From positions 1 to 7,121 of the forward strand of contig UQSK01000071.1 in the NCBI GenBank assembly GCA_900543605.1: a DNA stretch of 7,121 nt, written 5' to 3'. Shown in pieces: positions 1-4,663 of the stretch. This DNA comes from an uncultured Collinsella sp. GTDB lineage: Bacteria > Actinomycetota > Coriobacteriia > Coriobacteriales > Coriobacteriaceae. The notes below the pieces were generated by a model, which was given only the letters and a program-made list of their open reading frames with translations, was not told where the DNA came from and did no database searches. Within the stretch, counting starts at the first letter, position 1. Each line of letters begins with the position of its first letter. Made by a program: the position numbers and the translations under genes.

Positions 1-70
1 GGGTCAGCCCGTGGGAGGCCAGGGCGCCGCTGACCGGTGGACGGCACCGAGCCGTGCGCTTGAACTTAGA
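1..70. other. GC-rich end of an unidentified upstream unit
   Basis: This stretch is strikingly GC-rich (47 of the first 60 bases) compared with the AT-richer gap after it, and it leads straight into a strong terminator, so it is the 3' end of whatever is transcribed upstream. Two readings are possible. One is a structured RNA or 3' UTR: GGTCAGC (2-8) can pair with GCTGACC (29-35), and ACGGC (41-45) with GCCGT (51-55). The other is the last codons of a protein: frame 1 reads GSARGRPGRR and stops at TGA 31-33, a plausible basic tail. I see no tmRNA, SRP RNA or RNase P RNA signature. The identity stays open because the window starts inside it. Confidence 0.35.
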
Positions 71-71
71 A

Positions 72-101
72 GGGGGAGGCCTCGCGGCCTCCCCCTTTTT
101 T
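72..101 (+). terminator. Strong intrinsic (rho-independent) terminator
   Basis: A perfect 10-base-pair stem (72-81 with 86-95), all G:C except one A:T pair, closes a four-base loop TCGC and is followed directly by six T residues (96-101). A70 and A71 can extend the stem into the T-tract. The T-tract lies on the + side only, so it ends the unit entering from the left and isolates the operon that begins near 190. Confidence 0.93.
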
Positions 102-151
102 GCGTTTACGGGCTTTTGTCTCACATAGTAGCTGTGTTTTATAACCCTCGT

Positions 152-181
152 TTGTCGCATCTTCTGTGAACGGGCTACAAT
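152..181 (+). promoter_or_regulatory. Probable sigma-70-type promoter of the acpS operon
   Basis: A TACAAT -10 hexamer (176-181, five of six consensus bases) lies 18 bases after TTGTCG (152-157, four of six against TTGACA). Transcription would start near 188 and give a leader of roughly 20 bases before the acpS start codon. It sits in the only sizeable non-coding gap in the window, between a terminator and the first gene of a tightly packed operon, which is where a promoter is expected. No operator or riboswitch is recognisable. Confidence 0.6.
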
Positions 182-200
182 AACTTAGTCTGTGCGATAT

Positions 201-208
201 GGAGGTGA
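201..208 (+). promoter_or_regulatory. Perfect Shine-Dalgarno sequence that fixes the acpS start
   Basis: GGAGGTGA matches the anti-Shine-Dalgarno end of 16S rRNA over eight bases, and its GGAGG core ends five bases before ATG 211. An in-frame ATG at 199 overlaps this site and so cannot be served by it. Translation therefore starts at 211, giving an N-terminus MAEAGIGVDIVEISR that fits the family. Confidence 0.88.
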
Positions 209-210
209 AC

Positions 211-750
211 ATGGCTGAAGCTGGTATCGGCGTTGATATCGTCGAGATTTCCCGCATGAAATCTATTCTTGAAAAGACGCCGTCGTTTGCTTGTCGTGTG
301 TTTACCGAAGAAGAGCGTGCGTATTGCGATGCATCATCGCGCCCCGCTGCTCACTATGCGAGCCGCTTTGCTTCGCGCGAGGCGGTGCTTAAAGCTCTCG
401 GCACGGGTTTTAGTCAAGGCGTGGGTCGCAAGGATGTTTCGGTAACGCGTGATAAACTCGGCAAACCGAAGGCACTGCTTTCGGGCCGTGCTCTCGAGAT
501 CGCTCAAGAGCTGGGTGTTGTTGAGGTCGCTCTTTCCATTACGCTTACAGGAGACTTAGCCGTTGCGAATGCCATCGCGATTACCGAAGATGCTCGGCCT
601 AAGCCAAAAGAGGAAAAGGTGAGCACCAAGAAACGCGTAGCGCAGACATTTAAAGAGGCTCGCTCTGTTTTAGATGAGCTTGAGCAGCTTCAGAATTCAG
701 CATTGACGGAGCACCTGGGCGATGCTTCGCAAGATACGCTAGGAGCATAG
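211..750 (+). CDS. acpS: Holo-[acyl-carrier-protein] synthase with C-terminal extension
   Basis: AcpS moves the 4'-phosphopantetheine arm of coenzyme A onto a serine of apo-acyl carrier protein, the activation step for fatty acid synthesis in the cytosol. The 179-residue protein opens with the family signature GIGVDIVEI (5-13), in which D9 is the expected magnesium ligand. It then has the second signature RFASREAVLKALGTG (52-66), with E57 and K61 as conserved active-site residues, and LGKP (83-86). The family domain ends near residue 127, at the usual length of about 120-130. The remaining ~52 residues are extra: charged, Lys/Glu-rich and probably helical, with a heptad-like run V143, F147, A150, L154, L157. 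Near the domain's end the sequence reads LSITLTGD where many homologues have S-I-(S/T)-H; E. coli AcpS also lacks that histidine, so activity is not in doubt. It is the first gene of the operon, and the next start codon follows its stop directly. Confidence 0.93.
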   Translation: MAEAGIGVDIVEISRMKSILEKTPSFACRVFTEEERAYCDASSRPAAHYASRFASREAVLKALGTGFSQGVGRKDVSVTRDKLGKPKALLSGRALEIAQELGVVEVALSITLTGDLAVANAIAITEDARPKPKEEKVSTKKRVAQTFKEARSVLDELEQLQNSALTEHLGDASQDTLGA

Positions 751-2367
751 ATGAAACCGGTTTTGAGTACCGAAGAAGTCGTTCGTCTCGAGGATATCAT
801 CGAACGCGAAGGGACTTCGAAGGCCGAGCTTATGGAGCTAGCGGGTGAGTTTGCCGCCAACGAGGTCTTGAAGCTCAATCCCGATCGGGTTCTCGTTCTG
901 GTCGGTTTTGGTAATAATGGCGGCGACGGTTGGGTTGCCGCCGATATTCTGAGCCATAAGGGTGTGGACGTCGATATCGTTTCTCCGGTTGAGCCGGATG
1001 AGATTCCTGCTGCTCTGGCACGTCATGTTGCTCGTCGTACTGCCGGCCGCGATGTGCACGTTTGCGTCGGCCCCTCGCGTGACGAACTCGAGGTTTTGAT
1101 CGATAAGGCCGATGTTGTTGTCGATGCCATTTTTGGTACTGGTTTCCACGGGAATCTGCGTGCGCCGTTCTCCATCTGGATTCCTACGGTCAATGAATGC
1201 GCCGATTGTGTCGTATCCATTGATGTCCCCTCGGGCCTGAATGCCGAGACGGGCGTTGTTGATGACGACTGCATTCGTGCCGAGCATACGGTGACGATGA
1301 TTGCGCCCAAGATTGGTCTGTATAGCGCTGATGGCCCTGAGTATGCTGGCGATTTGATCTGCGGCAATCTTTACGACCGTCTTGACGAGGTCATCGATGA
1401 TGTCGACCACGCCGCCGAGATTGTCGAGCCCGGTGACTTAGTTGATTACTTTGCTCCACTACCTACGAATATCGATAAGTATTCCCGTGGCTCTGTGCTT
1501 ATTGTCGCCGGATCTGCGCAATATCCTGGTGCTGCCATTATGGCGGCCAAGTCTGCAGCTCGCGCGGGTGCTGGTTACGTGGCAGTCGCGGCTCCTGACG
1601 CCTGCGCCAATCTTATTCGCATGGCACTTCCTTCGATTCCCGTTTTTGCTATTCCGTCTGATTCCCGCGGCTCCTTTGGCGCCGCTGCGCGCATGACTGT
1701 GTGCGAGATCGCAAAGAAGTACAGCTGCGTACTGTGCGGTCCCGGTATGACGACATCTGCCGGTGCTATGCAGGTGGTTTCGGGCTTGCTCGAGCTTGAT
1801 GTGCCGCTTATTTTGGACGCCGATGCACTCAACTGCCTTGCTAAGATTGCCATTGACGGTATTGATAGTAATCCCGAGATGTATCGTCGCGAGCAGCCGT
1901 TGGTTATGACGCCGCACTATCGTGAGCTTTCGCGTCTGGTTGCCGGTGACGAGGTGAACGACCTTGGTACCGCGATTGCGGCCGCGCAGAAGGTTGTCTG
2001 GGCTGCAGGCTCCGACAATCTGGTGGTCATTGCCAAGGGGCCGACGACGGCTATCTGTGGCGTTGAGCGTGTGCTGCTGCCGCTCTCGGGTCCGGCTTCT
2101 CTGGCAACTGCCGGTTCGGGTGATGTTCTCGCGGGTATTTTGGCTGGCACGCTTGCCACCATGCGCGACGAGATGGATCGTTGGGAGTTGCTGTATTCGT
2201 ACGCCGTCGCACTTCACAGCTACGCCGGTTTTGCCGCGGCGACGGAGTATGGTGAGAAGAGCGTCATCGCGACCGATCTTATCGACTTGATCGGTCCTGC
2301 CATGGAACTGGCGGCAAAGGATGCGCTCGAAGATCTGGGAATCATGGACGAAGGGTCGGATGACTAA
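751..2367 (+). CDS. nnr: Bifunctional NAD(P)H-hydrate epimerase / ADP-dependent NAD(P)H-hydrate dehydratase
   Basis: Nnr repairs NADH and NADPH that have become hydrated. Its N-terminal YjeF domain interconverts R and S hydrates, and its C-terminal ribokinase-like domain dehydrates the S form using ADP. The 538 residues match the usual two-domain length. In the epimerase half I see LMELAG (27-32), the dinucleotide-binding loop GNNGGDG (54-60), VDAIFGTGF (124-132) and IDVPSGLNAETG (157-168, D158 the probable catalytic acid/base). In the dehydratase half I see KYSRGSVLIVAGS (243-255), CGPGM (329-333), LILDADALN (353-361), TPHYRE (387-392) and TAGSGD (453-458, D458 the expected catalytic aspartate). 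The usual TPHPGE motif reads TPHYRE here, a mild departure. AGGAG (741-745) lies inside the end of acpS, five bases before the start, and ATG follows the acpS stop with no gap, which points to translational coupling. E. coli also keeps nnr beside tsaE. Confidence 0.95.
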   Translation: MKPVLSTEEVVRLEDIIEREGTSKAELMELAGEFAANEVLKLNPDRVLVLVGFGNNGGDGWVAADILSHKGVDVDIVSPVEPDEIPAALARHVARRTAGRDVHVCVGPSRDELEVLIDKADVVVDAIFGTGFHGNLRAPFSIWIPTVNECADCVVSIDVPSGLNAETGVVDDDCIRAEHTVTMIAPKIGLYSADGPEYAGDLICGNLYDRLDEVIDDVDHAAEIVEPGDLVDYFAPLPTNIDKYSRGSVLIVAGSAQYPGAAIMAAKSAARAGAGYVAVAAPDACANLIRMALPSIPVFAIPSDSRGSFGAAARMTVCEIAKKYSCVLCGPGMTTSAGAMQVVSGLLELDVPLILDADALNCLAKIAIDGIDSNPEMYRREQPLVMTPHYRELSRLVAGDEVNDLGTAIAAAQKVVWAAGSDNLVVIAKGPTTAICGVERVLLPLSGPASLATAGSGDVLAGILAGTLATMRDEMDRWELLYSYAVALHSYAGFAAATEYGEKSVIATDLIDLIGPAMELAAKDALEDLGIMDEGSDD

Positions 2368-2369
2368 TC

Positions 2370-3515
2370 ATGAATAAAGCCGATTTGACGCGCTGGTCCT
2401 GGGTCGAGATCGACCGCGGGGCGCTCCGTCGCAACACGAGGGCCTATAAGAACTTGCTGAATCCACGTCAGCGCCTGTGCTGCGTGGTCAAGGCCGATGC
2501 TTATGGGCATGGAGCTGTTGAGTGCGCCAAGATCATGTATTCGGCCGGTGCCGACATGTTTGCCGTGGCGACGGTTAACGAGGGCGTTGAGCTCCGACAG
2601 GGCGGGATTACGAAACCAATCCTCATCCTAAGCGAGCCGCCTATCGAGGCCATTCCGACGTTGCTCGAGTTTGATATCATGCCCTCGGTCTATACGTCTG
2701 ACTTTGCTCTTGCGTATGGCGAATGTGCCGTCGCGGCGGGCAAAGTGGGCAAGTATCATCTCGCCATCGAGACGGGCATGAATCGTATCGGCGTTCACTA
2801 CACGCAGGTGCTCGACTTTGTCCGCGGTATAAATTTCCATCGTGGTATTCAGTGCGACGGCGTATTTACGCACTTCGCCACGGCCGATGAACCTTCGGGC
2901 TGGGACTACAAGCTGCAGTGTCAGCGCTTTACCGAGGCCGTTCAGGCCATTAAGGATGCGGGTTTTGAGTGCGGTATCGTGCACTGCGCCAACACGCCGT
3001 CTTCGATGCTCGACCCCTCGATGCATTTTGATATGATCCGCGCCGGCGTTGGCTTGTATGGCATGCAGCCGTGCGAGCTGAGTGGCCGCGTGATGCAGCT
3101 TGATCCCGTTATGAGCGTCCATGCGCGTGTGACGCGCGTGGCACACCCTGCGATGGGTGAGGGCGTGGGCTACGGTTTTACCTACCGCGTACCGCGTACG
3201 CGCGTTCAGATCTGCACGCTGCCGATCGGTTATGCCGATGGCCTATCGCGTACGCTTTCCAATCGTATGGATGTGCTGTATCGCGGCGAGCGCGTGCATC
3301 AGGTTGGCAATATCTGCATGGACCAGTTTATGGTCGCCATTCAGTCCAACCCGGCACACGAGATTCCCGAGGCCGAGTATGGTGACGAGATGATCATTGT
3401 CGGCCGCGATGGCGATGCCGAGATCACTATGGACGAGATGGCCAGACTGCGCGGAACGATTAACTACGAGGTCGCCTGCGGCTTTGGCATGCGTCTCGAC
3501 AAGGTCTACGTGTAG
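2370..3515 (+). CDS. alr: Alanine racemase (PLP-dependent)
   Basis: Alr interconverts L- and D-alanine, supplying D-alanine for peptidoglycan in the cytosol. The 381 residues match the family in length and carry all expected landmarks. The pyridoxal-phosphate lysine is K41 in VVKADAYGHG, with Y45 close by. MNRIG (137-141) holds R139. MIRAGVGLYG (222-231) holds R224. The second catalytic base is probably Y268 in GYGFTY, on the opposite face from K41. IGYADG (286-291) and NICMDQ (314-319) complete the active-site entry and dimer contacts. The N-terminal WSWVEIDRGALRRNTRAY is the standard family opening, which supports ATG 2370. The ribosome site is weak: only an AAGGG about 14 bases upstream. 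The gap to nnr is two bases, so coupling to nnr translation is likely. Its placement after acpS and nnr is a common bacterial arrangement. Confidence 0.96.
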   Translation: MNKADLTRWSWVEIDRGALRRNTRAYKNLLNPRQRLCCVVKADAYGHGAVECAKIMYSAGADMFAVATVNEGVELRQGGITKPILILSEPPIEAIPTLLEFDIMPSVYTSDFALAYGECAVAAGKVGKYHLAIETGMNRIGVHYTQVLDFVRGINFHRGIQCDGVFTHFATADEPSGWDYKLQCQRFTEAVQAIKDAGFECGIVHCANTPSSMLDPSMHFDMIRAGVGLYGMQPCELSGRVMQLDPVMSVHARVTRVAHPAMGEGVGYGFTYRVPRTRVQICTLPIGYADGLSRTLSNRMDVLYRGERVHQVGNICMDQFMVAIQSNPAHEIPEAEYGDEMIIVGRDGDAEITMDEMARLRGTINYEVACGFGMRLDKVYV

Positions 3516-3523
3516 GAGCCGCT

Positions 3524-4144
3524 ATGGGCGTCATGCACATCCCCGGCCATACCCATCAGGCGCCACGTGAGGTCGCACTCGAGGAAATTGAGGCCGTTCT
3601 GGGCGATTGTCACCTCTGCCAGCTCTACCAGTCGCGTCACAATATCGTGTTTGGCGTGGGAAACCCCCGCGCTCGCGTGATGTTTATTGGCGAGGCGCCG
3701 GGCCGCAATGAGGATTTGCAGGGCGAGCCCTTTGTGGGGGCGGCAGGCGAGGACCTCAACGGCATTTTGTCGCTGGCGGGGCTCAAACGCGAAGACGTCT
3801 ACATTGCCAACGTGCTTAAGTGCCGCCCGCCGGGAAACCGCAATCCGCGTCCCGAGGAAGTGCTGGCTTGCTCGCCGTTTTTGCGTGAGCAGATTCGAAG
3901 CATCTGGCCTGATATTATCGTGACGCTCGGCAACCCCGCGACGCACTTTGTGCTTAAGACCGAGATCGGCATCACCAAGCTGCGCGGCAGGTTCCATCAG
4001 ATGGGGCATTTTGTGGTGATGCCCACGTTCCACCCGGCGGCTGCCTTGCGTAACCCGGCGTGGCAGGAGCTGCTGGAGGAAGACTTTAAGATGCTGGGCG
4101 ACTATCTGGAGCGACATCCCGCACCAGACGCCGCCTCGGAATAA
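3524..4144 (+). CDS. udg: Family 4 uracil-DNA glycosylase (4Fe-4S)
   Basis: This enzyme cuts uracil from DNA, starting base-excision repair of deaminated cytosine. The 206-residue protein has the four cysteines expected to hold a 4Fe-4S cluster: C29 and C32 in DCHLC, C100 in VLKCRPPGNRNP, and C116 in ACSPF. Motif A is GEAPGRNED (56-64), followed by GEPFVGAAG (67-75), whose phenylalanine stacks on uracil in relatives. Motif B is HPAAALR (170-176). Together these place it in the thermophile-type family 4 (TIGR00758-like), not the E. coli Ung family. AGGAG (3514-3518), overlapping the alr stop codon, lies five bases before ATG 3524; a second ATG at 3533 is less well placed. It ends in tandem stops (TAA TAA, 4142-4147). 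A DNA-repair gene between alr and tsaE is functionally unrelated to its neighbours and may simply share constitutive expression. Confidence 0.93.
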   Translation: MGVMHIPGHTHQAPREVALEEIEAVLGDCHLCQLYQSRHNIVFGVGNPRARVMFIGEAPGRNEDLQGEPFVGAAGEDLNGILSLAGLKREDVYIANVLKCRPPGNRNPRPEEVLACSPFLREQIRSIWPDIIVTLGNPATHFVLKTEIGITKLRGRFHQMGHFVVMPTFHPAAALRNPAWQELLEEDFKMLGDYLERHPAPDAASE

Positions 4145-4156
4145 TAAGGAGCGTAT

Positions 4157-4663
4157 ATGTCCCTGGAGCGCTTGGGGGTAGGCACTTACAAAACGGCTAG
4201 TGCTGCCGATACCGAGCATTTTGGCGAGTTGGTTGCGCCATGCCTGGAAGACGGTGACGTGTTGATTTTGACCGGTGGCCTGGGGGTGGGGAAGACCCAC
4301 TTTACCAAGGGCGTTTCTCGCGGCTTGGGCGACGGTCATATGGTAACGAGCCCCACGTTCGCACTCATGGCCGTTCATGACCAGGGCCGCATTCCGCTGT
4401 TCCACTTTGACCTGTACCGCCTGGAGCATGCCTACGAGCTTGAGGATACGGGCATTTTTGACGTGCTGGGCTATGAGGGAGCTTGCCTGCTGGAGTGGGG
4501 CGAGCAGTTCCAGGATGAGCTGACCGACGAGTATCTTTCGGTGACGCTTAAGCGTGACGAGGACAACAGCGACGTGCGAACGATCACGCTTGAGGCTCAC
4601 GGCGAGCGTGCGACGGAGCTTTCCGATTTGATTGATAGGGCTGTACAAGATGAGCTTGCATAG
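4157..4663 (+). CDS. tsaE: tRNA t6A37 biosynthesis ATPase TsaE
   Basis: TsaE is the small P-loop ATPase that binds the TsaB-TsaD pair and lets it turn over during transfer of threonylcarbamoyl to A37 of ANN-decoding tRNAs. The 168-residue protein is slightly longer than the usual ~150. It carries the Walker A loop GGLGVGKT (40-47, K46), the switch-like segment VTSPTFAL (63-70), HFDLYRL (83-89) and the family motif EWGE (113-116). AAGGAG (4146-4151) lies five bases before ATG 4157, right after the glycosylase stops. The last 14 bases overlap the start of the TsaB-RimI-TsaD gene, so the ATPase and its partner are probably made together. The acidic stretch DEDNSD (134-139) and the tail after about 150 are the least conserved parts. 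Confidence 0.95.
   Translation: MSLERLGVGTYKTASAADTEHFGELVAPCLEDGDVLILTGGLGVGKTHFTKGVSRGLGDGHMVTSPTFALMAVHDQGRIPLFHFDLYRLEHAYELEDTGIFDVLGYEGACLLEWGEQFQDELTDEYLSVTLKRDEDNSDVRTITLEAHGERATELSDLIDRAVQDELA
4637..4640 (+). promoter_or_regulatory. Weak ribosome site choosing ATG 4650 for the t6A fusion gene
   Basis: AGGG inside the 3' end of tsaE lies nine bases before ATG 4650. The reading frame can be extended back to a TTG at 4632, but no purine-rich site serves that codon, and the six added residues (MIGLYK) are not part of any TsaB. Starting at 4650 gives MSLHRDNAPVVALDTS, a short lead-in to the family motif ALDTS. The site is modest, so re-initiation by ribosomes finishing tsaE probably contributes. 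Confidence 0.5.

Noticed and set aside
1..70. Identification as the end of tmRNA, SRP RNA or RNase P RNA
   Set aside because: I looked for the tRNA-like GGTTCGANTCC and CCA of tmRNA, the GGAAGG-type loop of SRP RNA and the ACAGAA...CGGCTTA element of RNase P RNA, and saw none.
199..210. Upstream in-frame ATG for acpS
   Set aside because: It overlaps the Shine-Dalgarno sequence, has none of its own, and adds four residues not found in the family.
523..560. AcpS inactive because the S-I-(S/T)-H histidine is replaced by leucine
   Set aside because: The histidine is not universal (E. coli AcpS lacks it), and the metal and active-site residues D9, E57 and K61 are present.
838..1410. Reverse-strand open frame of 190 codons opposite nnr
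   Set aside because: Antisense to the Nnr epimerase domain, whose motifs are intact on the + strand; no ribosome site or family resemblance.
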